In this document: piece after piece, positions 22,410 through 35,400 of the stretch
Layout: each line of letters starts with the position of its first letter
Numbering within the stretch: position 1 is the first letter of the stretch
NCBI GenBank assembly: GCA_038496445.1
Contig: JALMLS010000480.1
Span: 62,001-126,000 of the forward strand
Source of the DNA: Trichosphaerium sp. ATCC 40318
Taxonomy: Eukaryota > Discosea > Flabellinia > Trichosidae
DNA: 64,000 bases
Direction of reading: 5' to 3'
Notes under the pieces: generated by a model
Told to the model about the DNA's origin: nothing
What the model saw: only the letters and a program-made list of their open reading frames with translations
The model's database searches: none
Program-made: the position numbers and the translations under genes

Positions 22410-22779
22410 AGCGGAGAAATCTAGTTTTTACGACATTCCGTAAAAACAATTTGGAGGGCAAATACGGACTATTGTGTAGCCAAATCTCCTCAGTAAATGT
22501 GATGCCAGAGGCATCTACTACTTCAACTATACCGTCGTTGTCAAGCAGAGACCTTGCATCTCATCTCTGCGATGCATCCGATAGATCTCAAACTTTACTC
22601 GTTTAGTTTGTATTTTAAAAGGCAACATGTCAGTGGACTACTATGCAAATGTGGTATTCTAGGGAGCTCCAAAAAGATGGATCCGTCATGTATAGAGGAT
22701 GATATGTTGGTATACACTTAAACGTTGTACAACAGCTTAATGATATAATCCATTTAGTGCCACCATGGCGAGCACAGCT
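22410..22779. other. Intergenic
   Basis: Contains GC-richer palindromic words (GCAGAGACCTTGCATCTCAT / ATCTCTGCGATGCATC near 22545-22580). No gene was recognised. Confidence 0.35.
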
Positions 22780-23010
22780 TACCCGTTATGTATTTGTATT
22801 GCATTTTTGAATGTTCCATCAATTTACAATGTAATGTACTCTCCTTCAAGATTGTCATTGACATAATAGTATGCTATTGCAACTCTATTTGCATACCAAT
22901 CTTTTTATTCACCTTCAAGATTACTCTTAATATTGGCATGCCTTTTTTAATACACTATTTTCATACCACCCTTTGTTGCTACAAAAGGATCGTTCTAAGA
23001 CACGTACAAT
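22780..23010 (-). pseudogene. Decayed YwqK-repeat remnant
   Basis: On the minus strand, fragments of the repeat survive between stops: NDNLEGEYITL near 22830, LEGE followed by KDWYANRV near 22900, and KGWYEN near 22970. The spacing of about 72 nt fits the repeat unit. No open gene remains. Confidence 0.65.
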
Positions 23011-23089
23011 GGTATTTGTCAAGGGCTTATATCGGAGTTGTACCGATCGCTCTCAGCTCAAGGAAACTTTAAGCACGCCAACTACTAGA

Positions 23090-23185
23090 CTGGTCTATGT
23101 AACAATAACAGTAAGGTTGTGACCTTCATCCCTAAAGGGATTCATGCTCATGTACTTTTTGACAGTGTCTGGGCCTATTTTAGCC
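23090..23185. repeat. Segment duplicated inverted at 44540-44640
   Basis: CCAGACACTGTCAAAAAGTA (inverse strand) through CACAACCTTACTGTTA is shared with the far copy. It marks the outer end of the large inverted duplication that includes the F-box/oxygenase genes at 25564-28728 and 40878-44197. Confidence 0.75.
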
Positions 23186-23461
23186 AGGTATTGCCAGCCG
23201 CAAAAACATAAACGTTGACCAGTCCTAGCCATAAGAGTCTCACATCTATTTGTTTCTTTACTCATTGTAGCCCAATGCGTGAGAAAACTGTATTCATTTT
23301 ATATTAGTACAGCTTATTAATAGCATTACAAAAATAGATGCAAGTTCTCAAGGAATCTTCTATGAAAAGCAAAATATTGCTTGGCTTTACTCCTAATTTA
23401 AACTATTAATTTATTGATTGGTTCCTTAGTGTGTTTTGTATATACACTCATTACATAAACC

Positions 23462-24088
23462 CTAAAGCACATTACAATGTACTTGCTTCAGATTCCAATG
23501 TTTGGATTCTACTTCCCGGCTTCCATTGATGTAGTTACATTGCTTATACATTATACCACTAAGTGTCCACGCCTTGTACTCTCCTTGAACTATGCCAGCA
23601 ATATAACTACAATGCTCTTCTATTTGACCATTCCTGTACCATCGCTTACACACTCCTTCTTTTTTATTATTAGCATAAACACAAATAGTCTTTGTAGTGC
23701 CACAACTATACCAAGCCTTCCACTCTCCTTCAAGGACACCATTAACACAATGAAACTGCGCTTGTAATTGACCATTGCTGTGCCAAACTCTCCATTCTCC
23801 ATCATCCTTACCAGCTACAAAGCTACCTTGTACTTCAATTTGACCGCTTTTAAACCAGGACTTATACTCTCCATGCTGCTTACCATTGTTCCAACATTCT
23901 TGGCAAACAACCCTTGAAGCTGACACACTTTGTTTGAGCCATGTGCCATGTTTCTTCAAGTCATCTGTGAACCTTGTTGTAGTTGCTGTGTGCTTAGACA
24001 ATAGTGGCCACTTGTAGTACACTTCAAAGTCAATATCGATGATACCAAGCTGTAATTCGGTTGGAAGATTAAATAGATAAGTGTTCAT
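23462..24088 (-). CDS. F-box-like / YwqK (MORN_2) repeat protein
   Basis: Single exon, 208 codons, ATG at 24088. Residues of about 1-50 are the family's F-box-like start (LFNLPTELQLGIIDIDFEVY, WPLLSKHTATTTRF). From about residue 65 it holds six YwqK units of about 24 residues (HGEYKSWFKSGQIEVQGSF, DGEWRVWHSNGQLQAQFHC, EGEWKAWYSCG, EGVCKRWYRNGQIEEHC, QGEYKAWTLSG, then a last degenerate unit). The lack of an intron between F-box and repeats, unlike the gene at 1-601, suggests an origin by retroposition or intron loss. A SKP1-binding adaptor role is inferred from the F-box only. It sits in a st2.4-kb segment absent from the mirrored duplicate near 44.2-44.5 kb. Confidence 0.85.
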   Translation of the reverse strand: MNTYLFNLPTELQLGIIDIDFEVYYKWPLLSKHTATTTRFTDDLKKHGTWLKQSVSASRVVCQECWNNGKQHGEYKSWFKSGQIEVQGSFVAGKDDGEWRVWHSNGQLQAQFHCVNGVLEGEWKAWYSCGTTKTICVYANNKKEGVCKRWYRNGQIEEHCSYIAGIVQGEYKAWTLSGIMYKQCNYINGSREVESKHWNLKQVHCNVL

Positions 24089-25563
24089 GTTGTATAAACA
24101 CTACAAACGTTAATAAACTTAAGTTATTTGCTTCAAACGAATTTACAAAACACTTTTGTAAGAACCATTTGTTGTGGGATGAATCACAAAGGTTAGTGGT
24201 GATTCTTATGAACGTGTTACAATTGTACTTCACTGTTCTAATTGTAGTTATTACCAGGTGTTATTATCTAACTGTTGTAAATACAAACTATTAGAGCTTT
24301 AGTTTGTGTTTATTAATTCAAACGTTATTCTTTTGGCGAGGTGTATACAGCGTTTGACTAAACACGTGCTGTTTTACATAAAAATATTGTACAAAACTTT
24401 ATTTCTTCGCGAAAAATATTTGTTAGTTTGCTGAGTATATCTGTCGTATAAGGTTCCACCATACTCCAAAGTGAGTGTGTGTATACGTTTTGTATAGCGT
24501 AGTGGTTAATACGCGACATATCAGAAAGGGTTCTATCTTACATAATGAATATCACATGTACCAATGCAAAACGACTGGAGATTCACCAATGCTGGAGGCT
24601 AAAACTATTCCTTCACGCTTCCCTTGTGGGTTAACTTAACTTACAAGGCAATCAACTATTGGGTTAGGATGGACATACATCTTTTGGTGTTGTAATGTCC
24701 GTATCGTTCAAGTTTTCTAATCTTTGCAACTTTTTGCTGCTTGTGACTTTTGGTTTTCGAGTTTAGTCAGATCTGACAGATCTTGCAACTTCTGTTAGTT
24801 CTACAGAACTGGCAATTTTGCTAGAACTAGCAGATCCAACGTTTGAAATGCGATTCACGTTTTTGGAGGCTTGCTGGGCGGAAAAATCATGAATTTACAC
24901 TGGCGCACGTGATTTTAAAACCACCAATATTAATTTTATTTTACAGTTATAACAGTTATATGGCGTACATACCATAATAACGCCTTCAGAGATACTTTGA
25001 GCGATTTTGGAATTAATCTTTACGTTTTTTCCCGTTGATACGCCTTTTGACACTATGATTGTGTAAGCACTAGCGCGTGGCAGCGTAGTACATTAACAAA
25101 TAACAAGTAATTAGTACCTTTTGGTCTTGTTTGATACTGCAATAGTCTTGTTAGATGATGTGACTTTGCCATTGTATTTTTTTCTTGCCTTAAGGTACAT
25201 AAGCACGGAAAGTAAGGTATATAGACTGGAGTTGTGGAATGTGATGCATTCAAATTGCACTGAACCTTCAAGTTTTTAACAGATCTGACAGAACTTACAA
25301 GAACTAGCAAAAGTGACAATATCTGACAGATCTGTTAGTTCTTGCAAGATCTTACACTTTGATACTTCTGCCAAACCTGTCGCAAACTTAAATGATACGG
25401 GCAATAAACTTGAACGAGTGGAATTTATTACATTTTGTTAACCGTATAACTCGATCACGTAAAAAGTAATAGTTTATGTTGACTTACAAATAAACCTGAA
25501 GATTTATTACATTCAACTTTAAATGAGGTACAATTTATTTAGGGCATCTATTCCATGTATTAC
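24089..25563. other. Intergenic with short-word repeat clusters and a tRNA-like trace
   Basis: At 24493-24535 TAGCGTAGTGGTTAATACGC matches a tRNA A box/D-arm and is followed by GGGTTCTATC, a poor B box. It is too short and unpaired for a tRNA. Clusters of AGATCTGACAGATCTTGCAA and TTAGTTCTACAGAACTGGCAA-like words occur at 24765-24840 and 25265-25360. The first cluster and its flank (from about 24706) recur inverted at 40340-40500. No gene is recognised. Confidence 0.5.
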
Positions 25564-28500
25564 TTACTTGTACGTTATAAAGTTCTTCATGTTTTCAACT
25601 GAATAAGTTGTAAAATCACTTGCTATTACATGTTGATTTGGAGCTACACGTGGATCAACAAAAAAAAAAAAGATGTCAGGATTATACCTTTCCTTACAAC
25701 TGCCATCTTCGTCATCGGAGGGTTCGATAGTTTAAACTGGTTCTTCCAATTTGATAGTTTGTATTGGTTCTTCCATAAAAAATCTGTGACTGATATTTCT
25801 TGACTTGGTACACGAGTGTACTGTGAGAAACAACAAAGTTAGCAATCACTTAATATGAAATCTGTTTTACAATAAGCAGAAAGACGCACTAGCATATTTG
25901 TTATTGGTAATGGCACTTGCATGCTTTGTACAGGAAAGTTCTTGAACCAAAGAGGTTTCCAAAACGCATTTTTCATGCAAACTCTACGATAGTACTTGCT
26001 TGTACTACCAAGCTGACATAAACAATATGCATCTAGAAAGTCCACAACCTGTAGCTTAATCTCGTATGGCATTTCTTCAAAAAGCTAAGAACATTAACTC
26101 CATTAGCGTAACATTTAGGTTGAACAACTTTATGTTGTGCTGAAACGCTGTTTTCCTCAGATCAAAAACAACGTACTGTGAACTTCAATGACAAATTATA
26201 GCTTTTAAGCCAAAGAATAAAGTTAAATCGAGATCCAGAAGTCAAAGCTTTTGTTGAATGCACTCGATATCCTGGATGGACAATAGCATAGCAAGGTCTA
26301 TGACCGACAATAACATCTGATTCATTTTCTTTTGAGAAAACCAACTCTCCACCTAAACAACAGGGTTGAGCTACTGAAGCAAAGCTGTTATCACTTTCAA
26401 CAAGTGGACGTAATACCGAATCTTAGAGTATAAATAACGATAAAGAATACTTTAATCACATGGTTTGGAAGTACTTTTATACTTTAATCACGTGGTTTGG
26501 AAGTGTACCATAACAAATTTTAACAAAAAAGCTTGAAAAAAATACCTGTGAATGTTTGTCCTAAACATAGGTTCACTGTGTAATCAGAGTCATCAACATG
26601 TACAGGATGTTGAATGTCGCCATTCATATTATAGTGAACAATCATTCCAACAGTGCCTTTTAATACTTCGTGTTCAGAAAGACCATAAAGTTTATGTATC
26701 AACTTCCCAATAATATCACCACTCACGCTCTAAACAAATCAGTATTTACAATTGTATGTACGTAAATATTGTTTGCATTGAAGCGTGTATTGTGGCATAC
26801 CTTGATAAAGTTTGAGAATCCAAATTCATTCAAGATAAGACCATCTTTGTTCAACTTTTGACGACTTTTATCAATATTTAAAGCTTCGTGAATCAACATC
26901 CTGGCACATTGCTTTCCTATCAACTCAAAAGCGTATACATCTTCATCATGCGTTTCTACAATATCTGTTGGTGATATACCAGCCTTCATAGAGGTAACAG
27001 CAGGGCATTGACTCATGTTTGCAGCGAAAAAATTAAGCATGTTTGGATGGAGTGCTGTGAACTTGGATGCGAAATTGGATGCGAAATTGGATGTATTGAA
27101 GAGCGGTGGGATTGTAAGTTTATAAGAGGGTACGTCACGTCTTGGAAGGGTATTATGGGTTCCTTTTTTTTTGTTAGCTGTGTCAAGAAAAGAAATCAAG
27201 AAAAAAATAAGAAACTCACCTTTTGGGTCAAAGGTCATAACAATGAGTTTACTCTCGTTGTTGTTGGTTGATACTGAAAGCAGATTATTTTCAAAACCAG
27301 CAAAAGATGTGAGATATACTTCTTGCCATAACCAGAGTGGTTTGAGTTGAGTTGTAGATACACAACACAAGTCGCCACCAAAAAAACCATCGACATTGAA
27401 CCTTCTGTGAACAGAGTACAAAATGTAAGACTAATGTTATTGTTCTGTATTGTGTACTTTTCTTGTTCTGTCAAGAATATGTGTACATCTTTATAAATAT
27501 GCTGTGAGGTTATTCGCGTACCTATAGCTTGAAAACAATTTGTTGGGCGCTAATGAAAAGTAAACCCTTGAAAAAAAAAAGAGAAACGATGATTATAATG
27601 ACATACATGTTGTTCAATAAACGGATACCCATCTCGTTCAACTATGACTTCTCTGAAAGTATACATTATGCAAGACCCAGTAAAAGGCAGATTTACACTT
27701 GCGCATGAAACACCTTTCGTATTTAGAGCCTATCAAAATAACTTAGAGAATGAAACTGAAACAACTAAAAAACCCTTACAACCATCCAGTTTTTGTGAGC
27801 ATCTGTTATCCAGAACAACCTACCAACACACTGTACGGATCCATTAAACTTTATGTAAGATTTGCTACATGAATGTATTAGAAATAATTTAAAAGCAATT
27901 TCTGGATGAGCACGTGCGTGGTAGAGTTCAAACAAGAAAGGGTATTCAAGTTGAATAACCAAGTTTGTGATAAAGATATAAGCAATACATCATCGATTAT
28001 CCCAACATCACCAAACCTTTCAACTTTTTTATCGTAATCATGTGGTACCTATTCATTAAAAAATTATCATATATTGGCTTCAAAAGGGGTGATGTTAATA
28101 AATTATGGTGAGTACATTGATATCCTTGCAAACACGTGATTTCAAATAAAGAATCTTTGGAGGATGGCTTTGAACACAAAAAACAAACGCATCGTCCTTC
28201 CAAAAAGCAGCTGCACATATTCCAAAGCAGTCCGATGAGTCTTTGGCATTGAACGCAGACTCTCCTTTCACTGGATCAAAGTCACTCTTCGTCAAAATGT
28301 GTACGCGCCTAATCAGAATAAAAAGTCAAAAAAAAACACGTGTAAAATTTCAACCGTTTTTTTTGAAAAATGTGTTTCAGAAAACGATAACTCACAAGGT
28401 TGATATTATAGCCATAGACTCGCAACTGTCCGAGAATACTATTTTGGTGTATCTTTCTTTGTTTGTCTTGTTTGGTATCTTTAAAGTATTGATAACACTC

Positions 28501-28728
28501 CAATCATCGCCCTTAGCATCGTATATCGTTACATTAGCACATACAACAGACGATACTAAACTGTTTGTTTTGTCTTGTGTCACACAAACAGCATATTTTT
28601 CGCAGAGGCCTTAATCAGTAAGTACCTAAGCATATTGAAGCGTTTCTACTTGTACCTATAGCTTCAATAACGCAATTTAAAGTAATTTTAAGCTCCTTTA
28701 TGTCAAACTTTCCACAACGAAATGTCAT
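25564..28728 (-). CDS. F-box / 2OG-Fe(II) oxygenase fusion protein, member 1
   Basis: About 14 exons, ATG at 28728, stop at 25564; exon 1 starts MTFRCGKFDIKELKI. The N-terminal half is beta-rich with AFWKDDAFVFC, PPKILYLKSRV, DVLLISLSQTWLFNLNTLSC and LFWITDAHKN, probably a beta-propeller-like domain. Then comes the 2OG oxygenase core: IVHYNMNGDIQHPVHVDDSD (H and D ligands), TVNLCLGQTFTG, GHRPCYAIVHPGYRVHS (second H) and TSGSRFNFILWL (Arg for 2-oxoglutarate). Next is an F-box, MPYEIKLQVVDFLDAYCLCQ. In this copy the linker after WFKNFP is shortened: it jumps directly to VQSMQVPLPITNM, deleting about 35 codons found in the other two copies. The last exon (NMKNFITYK) is conserved. The gene probably encodes an SCF adaptor with hydroxylase activity; the target is unknown. 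Confidence 0.8.
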
Positions 28729-28965
28729 TGATCTTTCGAAATTGTGGTTATGTAGTATTAACCGAACTTTAGCGTCAGGTTGTGTTATGTTTATTGGATA
28801 CAAGGCTTATCAGCATTAAGTTACAAGTTCGTTTGCTCCCGAATTTGGCTCGCACATAAGTCATCGTAGTTTGAGGCCTGGTGCAGGCTGATCCTAAGTA
28901 CAATGGACGAGATGCAGGGATTTCTCTTTACAACGTGTCATCCCTGGCAAACTCGGCAAAAGTTT
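28729..28965 (-). promoter_or_regulatory. 5' flank of member 1, duplicated upstream of member 3
   Basis: The 240 nt before the ATG are repeated inverted at 40640-40877, for example GAGAAATCCCTGCATCTCGT and CATTGTACTT. The duplication thus carried the presumed promoter with the gene. No single core promoter element can be identified with confidence. Confidence 0.6.
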
Positions 28966-29580
28966 GACAAAAATCAAAAAGAAGGGCGGAAACTCATCAA
29001 TACCAAACGTGAGATCTACTGATAACAACGGGTACCAGGGGCTAGCGAGGTGAAAGTTCGCCAGTGTTCATAAATACATTGAATTGTGTGTCTGAAAACG
29101 ATGCTGACGTGTATACTCAATACCAGTTAATAGCTGTTCGAGATATCCAATAAATAAATAAAGAAAAAAGTAAGACGCTTACCTATAGCATTTATGAGTA
29201 TCACCAAGCTATTGTTCTAAGATAAGCATGTGAGACTTGTTCCTTTCTCTTTTTGTAATAGAGAATAAGGTCTTGTTTAGAAAGTCTGTATTCCTCTTTC
29301 CTTTTAAAACATAGCATTTTTGTCCTTATTTGGTCAATGGACAACGGGTATTACTGATGCGCTTTGCAATTGCTATTCAGCATCAATTGATGTTTCACCT
29401 TTTTCGTGTAGGAGGTATAGCTGAGAAAGTTATTAGAAGCTCTGTTTGGTTTGAAAGAAAAAAACAGATTTCTTCTCGCAAAAATTTTCAGCGAGTGACT
29501 TTGGCCATTTTAGTCAACTTTTTTCTAAACTCAAGCATTCTTAGAGGGCGCGTGGCTTGTCTGTTATAAGTTTTTTGAAC
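28966..29580. other. Intergenic
   Basis: The space between two divergently transcribed genes. A short open stretch at 29330-29569 has no ATG-supported start or recognisable domain, so it is not called. Confidence 0.4.
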
Positions 29581-32066
29581 ATGGCTAGTACGTTATCAAG
29601 CACTTGAAGCTATGTTTAATTAAAAAAAACCACGTGTTAATTTTATGAGCGTAAAATACTTTTAAAACGAATTTACTCACCTCCTAGCGCGTATTAACGC
29701 ATCAAATATTATTCTGCTTGCCGGTATAGTTATTGGTGTATTTTTAATTTATCAGACAATATCTTTATCACGTGATCAAAGCATCTCTGTTCAAAAAGTA
29801 TGCTCTGGAGATAAATTTAAAGAAGAATATGCTGAGGACTCTTACGCGTTTATATCTGATCTAGAAAAGCGATTGCAAGATGTTATAGACGCAGGAGGTT
29901 TTAAAGAACGTATGTTAGAGCTTCAAAAGAACGAAAGCGTTCCCGTTTCACTCATGGCACGTGTACAGAAACAAGCTTCAATTTTTAGTACTTACGAAAA
30001 AATAGGAAGACTATCAAAACGCTTTAGCGCCATTCCTTGAAGTCGAGGTACGTTTTCTATAATTGAAAATAGATCACATGATTGCGTGCATCATAAACAT
30101 TGGTTTCTAATACCAGCATAGCCTCCAGCTCCTATGAAGGTGACACAAAGACCTATTCCGCTATCAGAAGGTTTGGATTGTGGCAGGTATTCTGCTATTC
30201 TTACTGGTAAGAAGCGCGATAAACCTGTGAAGGTAATATATCAGTAATTTACGCATTGCAACAATACCTTCTTTTCAAAAAGCTTTGAGAAGCTTGACGT
30301 TACAAAAATGGAACCAAAGAAATTTAAGCTCTTATTTAAACTTAACTGAACCTTAGGTTTACGATCTTGTTACTTTTTCAACTGAGCTTGACCTTCTTGA
30401 AGTAAGAATGCATGAATTGAACGAAAGTGTCGATCATTTTGTTGTTTCCGAAGCATCTTGGACTCATAGAAGAGTGCCAAAGCCGCTGTACTTTGCGAGA
30501 AACAGAGAAAGGTAATTTTTCCAAAAAGAAAAAAAAATGTTGTTTAAGTCAAAGTAACGTAACGTCACCACGTGACTGAAAATATATGTAATATCTACAA
30601 CCTTTACTTTTAAAATCACGCCATTACACTTTTTTCGTAGGCAGTATCATTTTAATACAGTGGAAGCCTTTTCTTGTGAAGTTTTTGTTACTCCGAATTT
30701 CTTCTTTTCCTAACTGACTTGAACGCCAGATACATAAAATTCCGTGATAAGATTATACATTTAGTCATTGATTACTCTGCGTTTGGCCATCTTGTTAATG
30801 GTAGGAAAATACATCAAACTGGCGGAATCCTATGGTAATATAACTTGTTGTCAAAACTATATTTCTAACAAATAAGGACGTTTGAAGAAACACATAGAAA
30901 AGCAACACAGAAAAGATTCGAAGAAGGTACAAACAAATAAACCTCTACACTATTTTGTGTATCATCTATAGATACACTAAAATTACACTGTAACCTTAAT
31001 TTTGAGAGGTTTTTAACACGAAGTTTTTACAATCTTTACAAAAACGTGTTCTGGTGTTCACCTGTTTTTACCAAGGTCACGGACAATTTGAACCTGATGC
31101 TATAGTTATTGATGGTGACGTAGATGAGATACCTACAGGCACGCTACATCAAACTCATATCACTTGTTACAAACGAGAAAAAAAGTCAAAGTCTCATTTC
31201 TGTTCAAGGTCATTTTATTTACCATCTTAAACATTGTGAAACAAAATCGGAGTTTGACACTGTTATCATAAATAATAACTTGTTTTACTTTAACTTCCGT
31301 TGGGTTAAACGTAATAATTGGCAACAACCTGCTGTCACATTAAATAATAACGTCAAAAGATTTCAGAGAGGTTTAGCATACAAAGACGGGTAACCAACTT
31401 TTTTCACCACTTTTATTTTTTTATTTTTCTCTTGTTGAGCACAGAACTTCTTGTCTAAGATACCAGCTTTGTTTTCATCACTATTACTGAACTCTATATT
31501 AAGGCGTTGTTCATTGGTAATGGTAAAAAATCCTATTTGTTGGCATATATCGTATTATGGTAATGTAACTTTTGGGGTCTTATCGTTTTTCATCTGAAAA
31601 ATTTATGCCACCTGATTCAAACGTGGGACTAATTGTCAAGTAGGTAATCCAGCTTTTTTGATGTGGAAAAGTTTATCAATAGCAGAGGTACATATAAAAC
31701 TACTTTGTTCCAAACAGTCTGCTTCCCTGAGAAAAGATTTTGATTGAAAAAAAATCTAGGGTGGCAAAATCCATAAAGAAATCTTCAATGTTAAGAAAGT
31801 ACGGGAATCACGTGAACTGGGCGAAATGTTTTATGTTCAGTTATCTCATGAAGAACAATATAAAGTAGAGATATCATGGGAGAGTGATAAATTAGAAAAT
31901 CCAATATCAATGCCATGGGTGGTATTCCACAACCCCAAGGTACCTATTTTTCTTTCAATAATATTACTTTTTTGTGTTCTCTCAGACTGGTGGAGAACAA
32001 CCTCCTTGGAATGCTTTATTTGTATATCTACAACAACACCGTAACATCATCTCAGCATTTCCTTAA
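29581..32066 (+). CDS. Glycosyltransferase family 17 (MGAT3-like), type II membrane protein
   Basis: Thirteen exons join in phase to 458 codons: 29581-29587, 29688-29962, 30006-30047, 30122-30232, 30357-30511, 30730-30834, 30877-30926, 31076-31165, 31209-31389, 31504-31559, 31644-31687, 31760-31939 and 31986-32066. A start MATRINASN is followed by a signal anchor (IILLAGIVIGVFLIY), then a Lys/Glu-rich stem. The catalytic region has VYDLVTFSTELDLLEVRMHE, DHFVVSEASWTHRR, PKPLYFARNRE, AIVIDGDVDEIP (DxD-like), FYFNFRWVKRNNW and CWHISYYGNPAFLMWKSLS. This matches the GT17 pattern of bisecting beta-1,4-N-acetylglucosaminyltransferases. The Golgi lumen is the expected location. The C-terminal 90 residues after the family core (YVQLSHEEQYKVEISWES) are less typical. 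Introns as short as 43 nt are needed. Exon 2/3 would otherwise meet a stop. Confidence 0.85.
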
Positions 32067-32483
32067 AACTGATACACAACACCAGCACGGTTCTTGCAAT
32101 TTTATTAAATTTCCTGATTTTTCTGGATGGGAGAGTGCTTTCATTACTAACCTTTCTTTAGCGGTACCCTTTCTTGATGGAAGGTATATCTGATGTGGTT
32201 CGTCATAAGTACTTTGTATCCACATAGCTATCAAGAAATTCCACGTGTACAATTCGAAATATGCCATAACAGCTGTTGTGAACAAATTAATAAAAAAACC
32301 AGTGTTCTCATCTACTGGTAGTCTAACCTAGACGTTACTCTGCAAGTCTTTCATCTTGAATCATCACTCTGACAAGAACCGAAAACCGTGATGCACGTGT
32401 TTCACTAAACGCTGACTTAATCAAGTAGCACTCGTCCAGCATTTGTTAACATCAGTAAATACCCACGACACCGAAAGATCACA
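32067..32483. other. Intergenic
   Basis: Holds a short minus-strand open frame (32052-32285) without recognisable features, and the presumed promoter of member 2 with a GCACGTGTTT word. No gene called. Confidence 0.4.
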
Positions 32484-35400
32484 ATGGCATTTCGTTGTGG
32501 AAAGTTTGACATAAAGGAGCTTAAAATTACTTCAAATTGCGTTATTGAAGCTATAGGTACTTGTAGAAACGCTTCAATATGCTTAGGTACTTACTGATGA
32601 AGGCCTCTGCGAAAAATATGCTGTTTGTGTGACACAAGACAACACAAACAGTTCGGCGTCTGTATTTGATGTTGTATGCGCTAATGTAACGATATACGAT
32701 GCTAAGGGCGATGATTGGAGTGTTATCAATACTTTAAAGATACCAAACCAGACAAACAAAGAAAGATACACCAAAATAGTATTCTCGGACAGTTGCGAGT
32801 CTATAGCTATAATATCAACCATGTGAGTCGCTTTCATGAAGCCGAAATCGGCGAACCTGTTTTTTTTGACTTTTTTTTTGTTTTAGGTGTGTTCATATCT
32901 TGACGAACAATGACTTTGATCCGAGGAATGGTACATCCACGTTCAATGCCAAAGATGCATTGAACTACATTTCAACTCATGGAGCTGCGTTTTGGAAGGA
33001 CGATGCCTTTGTTTTTTGCAGTAAACGTCATCCTCCAAAGATTCTTTATTTGAAATCACGTGTTTGCAAGGATATCAATGTACTCACCATAATTTATTAA
33101 CATCACCCCTTTTGAAGCCAATATATGATAATTTTTAAATGAATAGGTACCACGTGATTACGATAAAAAAGTTGATAGGTTTGGTGATGTTGGGATAATC
33201 GATGATGTATTGCTTATATCTTTAACATATACTTGGTTATTCAACTTGAATACCCTTTCTTGTTTGAACCCTACCACGCACGTGCTCAACATGTGTTAAT
33301 ATTTCTCTAACACCTAGCCAAAGAAAATCATATATAAGGTTTAATGGAGTCATTAATTGCGTTGATTCGTTGTTTTGGATCACGGATGTCCACCAAAATA
33401 AGATAGTTGTAAGTTTTCTATTTTTTCAAAACCTATTTCTAATTGTATTTTGATAGGCACTGAATAAGAAAGGTGGTACAGAAAAAAATACGCCTATACC
33501 TTTTACTGGAGCTCAGACAGTGAATACATTCAGGGAAGTCATAGTTGAACGAGAAGGGTATCCATTTATTGAAGAACACGTATGTCATTAAAGCAACTTT
33601 TTTAGGTTTAACTTTGAATTAGCGCCCAAATAACTGGTTTAAGGCCATAGGTTCCCATATAAACTCGCAGCATATCTGTAAAGATCTACACATATTCTTG
33701 ACAGAAAAAGAAAAGCACGTGATTAAGAACAATATAAACAATTAGCTGACATTTTCGTTCAGAATATACAATGTTGATGGACTTTACGGAGGTGACTTGT
33801 GTTGTGTATCTACAACTCAACTCAAACCATTCTGGTTATGGCAAGAAGTATATCTCACATCTTTTGTTGGTTTTGAAAATAAGCTGCTTTCAGTATCAAC
33901 CAATAACAACGAGAGCAAACTCATTGTTATGACCTTTGACCCAAAAGGTGAGTTTCTTATTTTTTTCTTTGATTCTAAATGTTTCTCGACTCCACTCATA
34001 GCTAACTGTATAAGGAAAAATTAATACCCTTCCAAGACGTGATGACGTACCCTCGTTTAACCTTTCAAAAGTCAAGTTTAACAGATACAGCTTCACACCA
34101 CTTCATCCAAACATACTTAATTTTTTCGCTGCAAACATGAGTCAATGCCCTGCTGTTACCTCTATGAAGGCTGGTATATCACCAAAAGATATTGTAGAAA
34201 CGCATGATGAAGATATATACGCTTTTGAGTTGATAGGAAAGCAATGTGCCAGGATGTTGATTAAAGAAGCTTTAAATATTGATAAAGGTTGTCAAAAGTT
34301 GAACAAAGATGGTCTTATTTTGAATGAATTTGGGTTCTCAAACTTTATCAAGGTATGCGAGAATACACTTGTAACCTTCGTTAAAGCAAATAATATTCTT
34401 ACATATTTCTATAGAGTGTGAGTGGTGATATTATTGGGAAGTTGATACATAAACTTTATGGTCTTTCTGAACACGAAGTATTAAAAGGCACTGTTGGAAT
34501 GATTGTTCACTACAATATGAATGGCGACATTCAACATCCTGTACATGTTGATGACTCTGATTATACAGTGAACCTATGTTTAGGACAAACATTCACAGGT
34601 ACTTTTTTTCAAGCTTTTTTGTTAAAAGTTTTTTGGTACACTTCCAAACCACGTGATCAAAGTATTCTTTATCGCTATTTATACTTTAAGTATTTGGTAT
34701 TATGTCCACTTGTTGAAAGTGATAACAGCTTTGCTTCAGTAGCTCAACCCTGTTGTTTAGGTGGAGAGTTGGTTTTCTCAAAAGAAAATGAATCAGATGT
34801 TATTGTCGGTCATAGACCTTGCTATGCTATTGTCCATCCAGGATATCGAGTGCATTCAACAACATCTTTGACTTCTGGATATCGATTCAACTTTATTCTT
34901 TGGCTTAAAAGCTACAACTTGTCATTGAAGTTCACAGTACGTTTTTGATCTGAGGAAAACAGCATTTCAACACAACATAAAGTTGTTCAACCTAGCGCTA
35001 ATGGAGTTAATGTTCTATAGATTTTTGAAGAAATGCCATATGAGATTAGGCTCCATGTAGTAGATTACCTTGATGCGTATGCGCTTTGTCAGCTTGGTAG
35101 TGTGAGCAAGTACTATCGCAAAGTCTGCAGTAAAAATGAGTATTGGAAACCTGTTTGGTACAAGAAATTTTCCAAAGACAAGCTTGTAGCGCCACCAAAT
35201 GCTCATGTTAACATACCAAAGGCACGTACTAGTACAATTAGAAGCACCTGTGCTAAAGACAGAAGTTCTAACTTTTTTTTAACCGTAGGAAGAAAATCCA
35301 TTGGAGCGATCTGCTTGGTTCCAGCAGCCAGTTCAACAAGGTGAACAACTCCAAACTCTTCCTGTCCAAAGCATGCAAGTACAAGCAACACAAACATTGC

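Noticed and set aside
22788-23072. A 94-codon plus-strand frame rich in Cys, Ile and Phe
   Set aside because: It is antisense to a decayed YwqK array on the minus strand.
24490-24545. Possible tRNA gene (A box TAGCGTAGTGGTTAA followed by GGGTTCTATC)
   Set aside because: No pairing acceptor stem, the B box is poor and the spacing is too short for a tRNA. Mentioned only as a trace.
29690-30047. Frameshift in the GT17 gene after QKQASIFSTYEKIG
   Set aside because: A 43-nt GT-AG intron (29963-30005) restores the frame exactly and gives EDYQNALAPFLEVE, so the gene is intact.
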